The notes: generated by a model not told the origin, from the sequence alone. 33,184 bases of DNA from Bacteroidota bacterium (GCA_024743405.1 JANSWP010000081.1:1-33184); one strand, 5' to 3'; positions 7,595 through 15,636 are shown, numbered from the stretch's first letter. Made by a program: numbers and translations.

Positions 7595-8119
7595 CTATTT
7601 AGAAAGTCCCTCTACTTTTTCATTTAGATCTTCTAACGTTTTGGACATTTTAGACATCATTTCTACTAGATGGTGATAATCAGACTTACTCGCAGTCCGC
7701 CACTCATCAATCTCCAATTTTTGTCCAATTTTTTCCTCGATTTTGTGTCCAATCGCATCTTGAACTTGATTAATTTGACTTTGTATTTGCGCAACTTGTT
7801 TTTTCGGATCTTTTAAGGTGTCAATTACCATTCGAGGTGCATCAAAAGCCATTTTTTTCCATAAATCAAAACTCTTTGACAAAATTCCTTTTTGCTCTTC
7901 CGGAGATTTGTCTTCCATGGCTTGAATCGTCAAATCTGCCAATTTCGTTTGTATAAATTTAGCGACATCCTCAAATTCTGAAAAACGCTTATCTTCATCA
8001 CTCTGAACATGCCGAATATGTCCACGCCACTGGACTTCTGGTCCTCCATCCGTATTTTCGAATATTTTTTGTGTAAATCGGAGCACAAAGGATGCTGTTT
8101 CGTCTTTTTTTGCAGCCAT
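7595..8119 (-). CDS. Conserved hypothetical protein with WRGxIRHVQ module and coiled-coil tail
   Basis: A 174-residue protein with no signal peptide. Residues about 10-60 form a compact module, FVLRFTQKIF...VQWRGHIRHVQSDEDKRFSEFEDVAKFI. From memory this resembles short domains of cyanobacterial and other proteins of unknown role, but I cannot name a family. Residues about 70-174 are strongly helical and amphipathic, with a predicted coiled coil at the end (HHLVEMMSKMSKTLEDLNEKVEGL). A helical tail of this sort is seen in phasins and in PHA synthase partner proteins (PhaE/PhaR). The gene shares its promoter type with the two phasin-like genes, precedes the SARP gene, and is divergent from the WS/DGAT gene. 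A granule-associated role is therefore plausible but inferred. Confidence 0.7.
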   Translation of the reverse strand: MAAKKDETASFVLRFTQKIFENTDGGPEVQWRGHIRHVQSDEDKRFSEFEDVAKFIQTKLADLTIQAMEDKSPEEQKGILSKSFDLWKKMAFDAPRMVIDTLKDPKKQVAQIQSQINQVQDAIGHKIEEKIGQKLEIDEWRTASKSDYHHLVEMMSKMSKTLEDLNEKVEGLSK

Positions 8120-8159
8120 AATATAGTTTTTACAAAAAGGAAATTAATTTTGAATCCTG

Positions 8160-8194
8160 TAAAAGTAAAACTTCAAAGTTACAATAGAGTTACA
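8160..8194 (-). promoter_or_regulatory. Promoter with two TGTAACTY boxes (WRG gene and SARP operon)
   Basis: Minus strand: TGTAACTC (8187-8194), TAT, TGTAACTT (8176-8183), 8 bases, TACTTTTA (8160-8167). The -7 box deviates by one base from TAnnTTTG. It lies 40 bases before the ATG at 8119. The 11-base period and 8-base spacing are the same as in the other two sites, although the spacer bases differ, which argues that the geometry is under selection. It sits in the divergent region shared with the acyltransferase gene. Confidence 0.78.
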
Positions 8195-8254
8195 AATCGA
8201 AAAGTGAGGGAAAATTTTTCAACGCCTTCCTATTAGATTTACTCAAAAAAATAG

Positions 8255-10090
8255 TTGATCGTGATCGGAAAAATATTGAAAGACATACAAAACCCAAAAA
8301 TTGAGTCTATCACAGGAATGGATGCGACTTTTTTATATACAGAAACGCCAACGACTCCAATGCATGTTGGAAGTGTAGCAATTATAGAAGGAGATTTAAA
8401 ATTTGAAGCATTCCGCGAAAATCTAAAAAACCGGATTCATTTAATTCCGAAAATGCGAAAAAGATTGGTTTTTGTGCCGATGAGTGTTGATTATCCATAT
8501 TGGGTAGACGATCCGAATTTTGACATTGACATGCACCTTCAACATATTGCCCTTCCAAAACCAGGTGGTTGGAAAGAATTGCGAGCTACAGCCTCTATGA
8601 TTTTTAGTAATCATTTGAATCATAATCGACCGCTTTGGTCCTTTACTTTTGTAGAAGGGCTAGATAATATTAAGCAAGTTCCAAAAGGGTCGGTTGCGAT
8701 AATATCGAAAATGCATCATGTCGCCGTTGATGGAATGGCAGGACAAGGAATTATGAGTTTGTTATTTGACATGACAGCAGAACCTCGAAAAATTGAAAAA
8801 CCAAAACCTTTCCGTCCAAAACCTATTCCGAATGAGTTGGCGATGGTAATGAAAAGCACTTTGAGTTTTGCTCAAAATCCATTAAAATTTCCGAAGTTAA
8901 TTTCGGAGGCAATTTCAGCAACGGTTAAGACTGGAATGTTTTCGCGAATGAAAGGCGCAGACTTACCAACAGCACCATTTTCTGCACCTAATACTCCTTT
9001 AAACGGATTGGTTGCGAGTCGTCGAAAATGGAATACGGTTATTTTATCCTTAGCAAGGATTAAGGCGTTGAAAAATATTATGGGTACCACGATGAACGAT
9101 ATAATGTTGGCGATTTGTGCAGGGGCATTGCGACGATATTTATTGGAAAAAGGTCAATTGCCCCCCAAACCGTTGGTTGCAATGGTTCCCATTTCGACTC
9201 GTACAAAAACGGAAAAGACAGATATAAACGCTGGAAATCAAGTATCGTCGATGCTTATCCAATTAGCTACGAATGTTGAAAATCCAATCGAACGGTTGGA
9301 AGTTATTCATGAAAATACGATTCGGGGTAAGACTTATAACGGCGCAATTGGTGCGAAAACACTTTCACAAATGGCGGAAGTAGTACCTTTTGGAGTCGCT
9401 AATCAAGCGGCAAGATTATATTCAAGATTTCATATCTCGGAACTGCATAATCCAGTTTTTAACCTCACCATTACCAATGTTCCGGGCCCTCAATTTCCTA
9501 TTTATTTGGGAGGACATAAGATGTACACTATAATGGGTATGGCACCGATTATTGACGGTATGGGTCTGATTATCACTATTTTGAGTTATAATGGAATGGT
9601 GACTGTTAGTTCAACATCAGATATGAACTCAATGCCTGATTTAGATGATTTTTCTGTTTACTTAAGGGAATCGGCAAATGAGCTAGAAGAGCTTATTTTA
9701 AAAATTGGAAAGGAGAAAAAGCAGAAAAATGAACCCATCAAAAAAGAAGCTGAATCGAATATTCTATTTGAGCATATAAGAAAATACCTCAAAGAAAATC
9801 CTGAGGTTGTTCAACCCAATAGTGGTCTATTTCAATTTCATATAACCGGTGATGCCGATACTTTTTGGCGATTGGATTTAAATAAAAAACCAGCGGTTAT
9901 TCGTCGAAATAAAGTTAAAACTCCTGAGGTTACTTTTTCTATTGCAGATGAGCATTTAATGAAGGTTGCAAAGGGAGAATTGGATTTACAAACAGCATTT
10001 GTACAAGGACGTTTAAAGCTTGACGGCGATATGGCAAAAGCGATGTCTCTTGGCGATATTTTAAAAAATATGCCTAAAATGGAATTTTAA
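8255..10090 (+). CDS. Wax ester synthase/diacylglycerol acyltransferase (WS/DGAT) with C-terminal SCP2 domain
   Basis: WS/DGAT enzymes esterify fatty alcohols or diacylglycerol with acyl-CoA to make wax esters or triacylglycerol for lipid bodies. The start of the family is clear (SITGMDATFLYTETPTTPMHVG). The catalytic HHxxxDG motif is at residues 154-160 (HHVAVDG), and the family's late motif NLTITNVPGPQFPIYL is present. The acyltransferase part ends near residue 490. Residues about 525-611 form an SCP2 sterol/lipid-carrier domain (FQFHITGDADTFWRLDL...GELDLQTAFVQGRLKLDGDMAKAM). Most bacterial WS/DGATs are about 450-480 residues and lack this domain. No ATG lies between the upstream stop and residue 22. 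The TTG at 8255 or the GTG at 8261 is the likely start. It is divergent from the WRG/SARP operon. A weak -7-like TAGATTTA is at 8234-8241. Confidence 0.93.
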   Translation: MIVIGKILKDIQNPKIESITGMDATFLYTETPTTPMHVGSVAIIEGDLKFEAFRENLKNRIHLIPKMRKRLVFVPMSVDYPYWVDDPNFDIDMHLQHIALPKPGGWKELRATASMIFSNHLNHNRPLWSFTFVEGLDNIKQVPKGSVAIISKMHHVAVDGMAGQGIMSLLFDMTAEPRKIEKPKPFRPKPIPNELAMVMKSTLSFAQNPLKFPKLISEAISATVKTGMFSRMKGADLPTAPFSAPNTPLNGLVASRRKWNTVILSLARIKALKNIMGTTMNDIMLAICAGALRRYLLEKGQLPPKPLVAMVPISTRTKTEKTDINAGNQVSSMLIQLATNVENPIERLEVIHENTIRGKTYNGAIGAKTLSQMAEVVPFGVANQAARLYSRFHISELHNPVFNLTITNVPGPQFPIYLGGHKMYTIMGMAPIIDGMGLIITILSYNGMVTVSSTSDMNSMPDLDDFSVYLRESANELEELILKIGKEKKQKNEPIKKEAESNILFEHIRKYLKENPEVVQPNSGLFQFHITGDADTFWRLDLNKKPAVIRRNKVKTPEVTFSIADEHLMKVAKGELDLQTAFVQGRLKLDGDMAKAMSLGDILKNMPKMEF

Positions 10091-10152
10091 TTTTTTGAGT
10101 TTAGCAACGACTTCTTATTCCGTCGTCACTTAACTTAATTTATGATATCCAT

Positions 10153-10656
10153 ATGTCAAAGAACATCTGTCAAGAAGAAATCTTCAAATCTGTTTTCGTC
10201 GAACAGGCCAAAGGGCTGCGGAATTTCCTTTATTACAAAACTGGAAACCTTCAACAAGCAGAGGATTTAGTTCAAGATGCCTTTGCCAAACTATGGGAAA
10301 ATTGTGCAAAAGTCATTTTTGATAAAGCACGGTCATTTCTTTTTACCGTTGCCAATAATCTTTTTTTAAATCAGGTTGAACACAAAAAAATTGTGCTCAA
10401 ATTTGAAAATAGAGGACATTCACAACGATCTGATTTAACGCCTCAGTTTTTGATGGAAGAAGAAGAGTTTCGAAAACGATTGGAAGAAGGCATTTCGAAT
10501 TTACCCGAAGGTCAACGAGTTGTTTTTTTGATGAATCGAATTGACAAGAAGAAATATCGCGAGATTGCGGAAGAGTTGAACATCAGTGTCAAAGCGGTCG
10601 AAAAACGAATGCATAAAGCATTGGTTGCTTTACGGAAGATTTCGAAAAAAGTATAA
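10153..10656 (+). CDS. ECF sigma-70 factor, FecI-like
   Basis: A 167-residue extracytoplasmic-function sigma factor. Region 2 is at residues about 14-75 (QAEDLVQDAFAKLWEN, the -10-binding and core-binding part). Region 4 is at about 110-165, with the helix-turn-helix REIAEELNISVKAVEKRMHK that reads the -35 element. It is followed by a FecR-like anti-sigma gene and an STN-TonB receptor, so it is probably released when the receptor binds its ligand. A hairpin repeat lies between sigma and anti-sigma genes (10662-10736). The start ATG follows ATATCC without a Shine-Dalgarno sequence, as is usual in Bacteroidota. Confidence 0.93.
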   Translation: MSKNICQEEIFKSVFVEQAKGLRNFLYYKTGNLQQAEDLVQDAFAKLWENCAKVIFDKARSFLFTVANNLFLNQVEHKKIVLKFENRGHSQRSDLTPQFLMEEEEFRKRLEEGISNLPEGQRVVFLMNRIDKKKYREIAEELNISVKAVEKRMHKALVALRKISKKV

Positions 10657-10661
10657 TTTCT

Positions 10662-10736
10662 TTGTCATTTTGAGCGCAGCGAAGAATCTATTTATTGGAA
10701 GCTACGCCAGATTCCTCGCTGCGTTCAAAATGACAA
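10662..10736. repeat. Long hairpin repeat (TTGTCATTTTGAGCG type)
   Basis: The left arm (10662-10689) and right arm (10709-10736) match at 26 of 28 positions as an inverted repeat; one of the two differences is a G-U pair in RNA. The loop is about 19 bases. Intergenic palindromes of this TGTCATTT...GAATCT kind are common in Bacteroidota genomes. It begins 6 bases after the sigma-factor stop and may reduce read-through into the anti-sigma gene. A diverged half-copy lies at 17176-17205. Confidence 0.85.
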
Positions 10737-10787
10737 GGAAAGTAGGGTTTTAAATCATAAGGTTGTTTTATAATAAAGCAAATACCT

Positions 10788-11690
10788 ATGCCCGTTAATG
10801 AAAAAGATACAAAATATGCTCGGTGGCTAAACGGCAATCTCAGTCCAGAAGAATTGGAAGCTCTCCAATCAAGTGGCGAGCAAGAAGATTTGGAAAAAAT
10901 TATCCGAATCGTCGATGATATTGACTTGCCAGAATATGATGTCGAATCAGCCTATTCACAATTCAAGTCCAATCGTCCCCAAAAAACTTCGAAAGTTCGA
11001 ACCTTGAATACCCGCTGGGTGATGGGAATTGCTGCCAGTGTTTTATTAATTATTGCAGCGATCTTTTTATTAAGAAATCAACCAAAATTACTTGAAGCTG
11101 CCAATCAAACTAACCAAACTTTCGCTTTTTCGGATGGCTCAGCTGTCATTTTGAATGACGGTTCGAATATTCAATTTGATGAAAAAAAATGGGCAGAAAA
11201 TCGAGTAGTAGAATTGACTGGCGAGGCATTTTTTAGTGTTGAATCGGGTGGCTCATTTTTAGTCAAAACAAAGAACGGAACGGTTGAAGTTTTGGGTACT
11301 CAATTTAATGTTCGATCTTGGGGTGATAAACTTTATGTCGAATGTTATGAAGGGAAAGTTCGAGTCAAAGACGGCAATGAATCTTCAGAATTGACTCGGA
11401 ACCAGTCAGTTAGTATAGTAGATGGACAGATGACCGAAAGTGAAATTATTCACCAAAAACCACTTTGGTCTACGGGTGCCTCCCGATTTTATAATGAAAG
11501 TTTAAACGAAGTTTTTGCCGAATTAGAAAGACAATTTGATATTAAAGTCAATGGCCAAAATATAAATCGGACTTTTGAGGGTGTCTTTACGCACAGTGAT
11601 TTGGAAACAGCCCTTCGCGAAATTTGCCAACCTTTAGGATTGAAATTCACAATATTGGAGGACAGAAAAAGCGTTTCAATTTCCGAATAA
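10788..11690 (+). CDS. FecR-like anti-sigma factor
   Basis: A 300-residue inner-membrane regulator. The cytoplasmic N-terminus (1-75) should bind the sigma factor. One membrane helix lies at about 77-95 (WVMGIAASVLLIIAAIFLL). The periplasmic FecR domain spans about 105-205 (DGSAVILNDGSNI, GEAFFSV, LGTQFNVRSWG, EGKVRV). The C-terminal STN-like domain (DUF4974-like) covers about 235-300 (NESLNEVFAELERQFDIKV...LEDRKSVSISE). It relays contact with the outer-membrane receptor to the sigma factor encoded upstream. The receptor gene begins 36 bases downstream, so the two are probably co-transcribed. Confidence 0.92.
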   Translation: MPVNEKDTKYARWLNGNLSPEELEALQSSGEQEDLEKIIRIVDDIDLPEYDVESAYSQFKSNRPQKTSKVRTLNTRWVMGIAASVLLIIAAIFLLRNQPKLLEAANQTNQTFAFSDGSAVILNDGSNIQFDEKKWAENRVVELTGEAFFSVESGGSFLVKTKNGTVEVLGTQFNVRSWGDKLYVECYEGKVRVKDGNESSELTRNQSVSIVDGQMTESEIIHQKPLWSTGASRFYNESLNEVFAELERQFDIKVNGQNINRTFEGVFTHSDLETALREICQPLGLKFTILEDRKSVSISE

Positions 11691-11726
11691 TGTTTTATCT
11701 AATACAACCTAGAATTTTTGGAATTT

Positions 11727-14477
11727 ATGACCGACTTACGGAGGTTTTCCGTTACTCAAATATTGGATTGGTACACATCTGGGAATACGTCTAATTTGGC
11801 GGGTAGCCGTTTGTTTACAAGGAGCAGATTAAACAAATTAGCTTTCTTTACTTCTTTTTTTGGCAATGCAAAAAGGAAGAAACAGGTTAAGAAGGATAAA
11901 GGCAAATTTATTTTTTCTATAATTTTAGTTAGCTGTTACTTTTCAGTCTTTTCTCAAAACTTCAATCCAACCTTCACTCAATCCTCACTCCCCGAAGTCC
12001 TCAAAGAAATCGAAAAAACAACAACCTTAGCCTTCAATTACGACCCCGAAAAACTTGCCGAATATTCTTTCTCGGGCAAATTGAATTTAAGTCGCCCCAA
12101 TCTATTTTTAAGAGAATTATTATATCAAACCCCATTTACCTTTGAATTAACTGATAGCGCTATTCTCCTCTTTTTAGAAGAGCCTAAAACTTACCGAATT
12201 TGCGGATACTTGAAAGAAGGTGATACTAAAGAATCTCTTCCTTTTGCCAATGTTTTTTCCGAAAATCAGGTCAACGGCGCACAATCCAACGACGCTGGTT
12301 TTTTTGATTTTAGCTTTACGACTTATAAAAACCAACTTATTACGATCAGTTATATCGGTTATGAATCACAGACTTTTATGGCTCAGGAATTCAATCAAAA
12401 TACCTGTTTGGATATTTTTTTAAAATTGGATGAAGACCTTTTAGGAAGCGAAATTATTGTGACCGATTACCTTTTGACGGGTATTGACGAAGGGGAAGAA
12501 TATGGTTCGGTCAATATCAACTTTAATCAACTATCGAATACCCATACAAATATTGAGCAGGATATTTTGAAAACAGTGCAATTGATTCCAGGTATTACGA
12601 GCATTGACGAAAGTGCAACTAACATTCAGATTAGAGGAGGAACATCTGACCAAAACTTGATTCTTTGGGAAGGTGCGACGCTATATGACCCTGGACATTT
12701 TTTTGGGATGATTTCGGCTGTAAATCCTTTTGTAGTGGAGGAAGTTAAGGTTTTTAAAGGTGTTTTTGATCCAATATATGATAATCGTGTTGGTGGTATT
12801 ATAGATATGTCATTGACAGATTCTGTGGCTCAAAAATTTCATGGCGGCATTGGGACAACTTTTTCAGAAGCCCATGCTTTTTTGGAAATTCCAATTGTCA
12901 AAAATCGCCTATCCATTTTGGCTTCGGGCAGAAACACATTGAATAAACTCTGGCAAACACCCACACTTTCAAAGTACTCTGTCAAAGTTTTTCAAGAATC
13001 AAAAGTGAGTGAAATTGAAGAATCCGAAACTACTCAAGTATTGGATTTTTATGATTGGAATGCGAAGATCTTGTTTCGACCGATTGACCAAATTTTAATT
13101 AAAGGCGGCTTTTTTGAAAGTTCGAATCAATACAATTTTGATATCCCATTTTTTGATGATGATTTTAATTCTATTGATAAAGTTGATTTTCGGTCAAAAG
13201 CAATGAATTTGTCATCCGAAATCGAATTTTCGAAAAAATGGAAAACGAATTTAAGCTATACCCAATCGGAATACAGGAATGATTATCAATTTTCACTAAT
13301 CGAAAATGAAACGGAAGGTGTCATCGAATTCAATCATGTTTTTAATGATATTAAAGACCAAACATTTTCCCTGTCGAATCAACTGAAACTTGACCCTAAT
13401 TTGAGTTTCGGGTTCGGCTATGATTACAACAAAAAATTGGTCAGTTTTAATATTGAGTATGAGTCCGAATTTGAAGAGAATTTCAATGATTTCAATTTTG
13501 CCAAAGGGCATTTCCATAATCTTTTCACCTCTTTTCAATTTCAAAAAGAACAATTTCAACTCAATGGTGGCTTACGATTGACTTATTATAAAGAGACAGA
13601 GGATTTAAACTATTCTCCACGAATTAACAGTCAATTTGCCCTGAATAAAGTTTTGAAATTTAAATTTTCTGCTGGCATCCTTCAACAATATATCAGTCAA
13701 TTGCGAGAATTTGGGGACAATGAGTTGGGCATTGATAATCCTGTTTGGGTACTCAATGAATCCGAATCCGAAGATTTTCAGGAAGCCAAAAAGATTTCGG
13801 GTGGCTTGGTTTTTCGAAAAGATGGCTGGCTGTTAGATATGGAAGGTTATTTTAATAAAACAGAAGGTTTGAACACGATTAATCCTTTATTTGGTAAAGG
13901 AGTGGAAGTGCCTGATTTTGCATTTGGAAGTTCGATGGCAAAAGGAGTTGATTTTTTGATTAAAAAACGGTGGGGCGGTTTTCATTCTTGGATGAATTAT
14001 GCATTGAGTAAAGTTGAATTTAATTTCCCCGAAATAACAGAAAATTCTTTTCCTGCCTCTAATGACCTCCGCCATAATTTGAGTTTTATCAACAGTTTTA
14101 ATTGGAAAGAGTGGAATTTTTCAGTCAGTTATCAATATCGTACCGGGCTTCGATTATCAGAACCTGTTGAAGTTATGGTAGAGATTGACAATGATACTGG
14201 TGACACTTATTATGAGATTCTTTATGAGGATTTGAACGCTCAAAAATTGAATAATTATAGTCGCTTGGATGTAGGTATTTCCTATAAAAAAGTCTTTGAT
14301 TCAGGTATGAAAACTGAATTTGCTTTTTCCTTAATTAACCTTCTTAATCGCGAAAATATCTTTAGTCGGAACTACGGGTTAGGTGATTTTAATGAAGATG
14401 ATGTACCTGAATTATTTTCTACGGACAAATTCATGTTGAAACGAACGCCGCAGGTTTTGATTCGATTTTGGTGGTAG
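11727..14477 (+). CDS. TonB-dependent outer-membrane receptor with STN signalling domain
   Basis: A 916-residue transducing receptor. In order: an unusual basic N-terminal extension (1-60), a hydrophobic signal segment at 61-75 (FIFSIILVSCYFSVF) with likely cleavage after FSQ, an STN domain (about 80-150) that signals to FecR, a carboxypeptidase-regulatory-like domain (about 157-240), a plug (about 275-370; IPGITSIDESATNIQIRGG, then GVFDPIYDNRVGGIIDMSL), and a beta-barrel ending in aromatic residues (FWW). The only ATG before the signal segment is at 11727, and a TTG at 11718 is also possible. No SusD partner follows, so the ligand is more likely a siderophore or other small molecule than a polysaccharide, though this is unproven. 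Confidence 0.92.
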   Translation: MTDLRRFSVTQILDWYTSGNTSNLAGSRLFTRSRLNKLAFFTSFFGNAKRKKQVKKDKGKFIFSIILVSCYFSVFSQNFNPTFTQSSLPEVLKEIEKTTTLAFNYDPEKLAEYSFSGKLNLSRPNLFLRELLYQTPFTFELTDSAILLFLEEPKTYRICGYLKEGDTKESLPFANVFSENQVNGAQSNDAGFFDFSFTTYKNQLITISYIGYESQTFMAQEFNQNTCLDIFLKLDEDLLGSEIIVTDYLLTGIDEGEEYGSVNINFNQLSNTHTNIEQDILKTVQLIPGITSIDESATNIQIRGGTSDQNLILWEGATLYDPGHFFGMISAVNPFVVEEVKVFKGVFDPIYDNRVGGIIDMSLTDSVAQKFHGGIGTTFSEAHAFLEIPIVKNRLSILASGRNTLNKLWQTPTLSKYSVKVFQESKVSEIEESETTQVLDFYDWNAKILFRPIDQILIKGGFFESSNQYNFDIPFFDDDFNSIDKVDFRSKAMNLSSEIEFSKKWKTNLSYTQSEYRNDYQFSLIENETEGVIEFNHVFNDIKDQTFSLSNQLKLDPNLSFGFGYDYNKKLVSFNIEYESEFEENFNDFNFAKGHFHNLFTSFQFQKEQFQLNGGLRLTYYKETEDLNYSPRINSQFALNKVLKFKFSAGILQQYISQLREFGDNELGIDNPVWVLNESESEDFQEAKKISGGLVFRKDGWLLDMEGYFNKTEGLNTINPLFGKGVEVPDFAFGSSMAKGVDFLIKKRWGGFHSWMNYALSKVEFNFPEITENSFPASNDLRHNLSFINSFNWKEWNFSVSYQYRTGLRLSEPVEVMVEIDNDTGDTYYEILYEDLNAQKLNNYSRLDVGISYKKVFDSGMKTEFAFSLINLLNRENIFSRNYGLGDFNEDDVPELFSTDKFMLKRTPQVLIRFWW

Positions 14478-14490
14478 TTGAAGTATTAAG

Positions 14491-14604
14491 AATAAATCCT
14501 AGTCATTGCAAAATAAGTCCTAATCATAATTTTTTTCTTTTAAAATCTTCCCAAAACCCTTGTCAATAAAGGGTTGTTCTGCTTTTTAAAATAAGTCCTA
14601 CTCA
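14491..14604 (+). repeat. Three copies of AATAARTCCTANTCA upstream of the GNAT-like gene
   Basis: Copies lie at 14491-14505, 14512-14526 and 14590-14604. The first two start 21 bases apart, two helical turns, so a protein could bind them on the same face. They sit between the receptor stop and the ATG at 14701. They could be operators or leftover repeat units. Confidence 0.45.
14555..14575 (+). terminator. Possible terminator of the TonB receptor gene
   Basis: AACCCTT pairs with AAGGGTT around a 7-base loop. A T-run (CTTTTT) begins 8 bases after the stem rather than at once, so termination is likely but not certain. Confidence 0.4.
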
Positions 14605-14700
14605 ACGAAATATAATTGAAGCCCTTTTCTTCAATCCAGCCTCACCTTTGCAAAGTCAATCGATAAGAAATGAATTTTTAAAAACAAACCTTAAAAAGTT

Positions 14701-15303
14701 ATGATTTCAATACCTTTTTTAAAACGACTTGAAAACAAAATTCAACTCAAAGAGTATTGTGCAATGTATCTCCGGTGTTCTGGTCTGCCTATACCAGAAC
14801 GATACCTTCAAAACCCCAACAATAGGGTATATGCTATCCAATATAACAATGAAATGATTGGAGGTTTCATTCTTGGTAAAGGGCAGTCTTTACGAACGCT
14901 GGAGGTTTTTGCGCGACCTGAAGACCGTTTACGACTATATGAAAGCTTAGGAGAGACGAGTGAATTTACTGAAATAACCTGTTTTTGGATAGCTCCTAAA
15001 TATCGAAAGCATACCTCTTTAAATACATTCACTTGGCTTTCTTTAGCATATACTTTACGTCGTTTCTCTAATCCAAAAATCTTATTTGGAACCTGTTCTG
15101 CTTCTTTAGCAAGACTTTATGGCGTTACCCCAAAGTCTCAATTAATTCATAAAGATTTTGTGAACGGGAAACGGACTTTCATTTTTCAATCAGAGCGAAA
15201 AGTGAGTGTAAAAGGCTTCCTAGAAATACTTAGGTTCAAATTTAATAGAACTGCAAAAATTCATCGTAAGCGACAGGGAAACCCTTTACGGCGTGCGGTG
15301 TAA
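14701..15303 (+). CDS. Hypothetical protein, possibly GNAT-fold acyltransferase
   Basis: A 200-residue protein without signal peptide or membrane helix, and with no family I can name for certain. The order YAIQYNNEMIGGFILG, then EITCFWIAPKYRKHTSLN, then ILFGTCSASLARLYG resembles the middle strands and acyl-CoA loop of GNAT N-acyltransferases, but the canonical Q/RxxGxG/A loop is not clear. The C-terminus is basic (FKFNRTAKIHRKRQGNPLRR), which could aid binding to a membrane or nucleic acid. The gene stands alone between the receptor and a 333-base gap. Three short direct repeats precede it. Confidence 0.6.
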   Translation: MISIPFLKRLENKIQLKEYCAMYLRCSGLPIPERYLQNPNNRVYAIQYNNEMIGGFILGKGQSLRTLEVFARPEDRLRLYESLGETSEFTEITCFWIAPKYRKHTSLNTFTWLSLAYTLRRFSNPKILFGTCSASLARLYGVTPKSQLIHKDFVNGKRTFIFQSERKVSVKGFLEILRFKFNRTAKIHRKRQGNPLRRAV

Positions 15304-15463
15304 GCCAAATAACTGCTATCATTTACAAAATAAATGCAGGTACTTCTTGTAACACTATAGCATTTTTGTGGAATACAAGTCTGAACCTATAATATTAATA
15401 ATCTGCCGAGAATTCTTAAAGAACCAAATGAAAGTTACTTAAGACTCCTTTTAAAACATTTTA

Positions 15464-15617
15464 AGAGTATGTCTAAAAATTTCACAAACTGAGAATCAAT
15501 GATATATGGTTCAGGCGATAAATTATTAAGGGAGTTTGCCGAGGCAAATGACCGCAATAATTTGAAGGCAGGTTCATAAAGCGTTGGTTTTTAGGAAGTA
15601 AAAATTTAGCATACTCT
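15464..15617. mobile_element. MITE-like element upstream of the multidomain secreted protein
   Basis: AGAGTATGTCTAAAAATTT at the left end matches, inverted, AAATTTAGCATACTCT at the right end. The middle can form a cruciform: AAATTATT with AATAATTT, and a perfect TTTGCC-GA-GGCAAA hairpin. At about 154 bases it is too short for a transposase. It ends 19 bases before the ATG at 15637, so it may carry that gene's promoter. The rest of this gap (15304-15463) shows nothing recognisable. Confidence 0.5.
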
Positions 15618-15636
15618 AAATTGAATATTTACCAAG

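Noticed and set aside
10107-10126. ACGAC/GTCGT hairpin after the WS/DGAT gene as a terminator
   Set aside because: Only five base pairs, a ten-base loop and no T-run.
15346-15366. TGTAACAC upstream of 15637 as a further SARP site
   Set aside because: Only one box and no -7 box 8 bases downstream.
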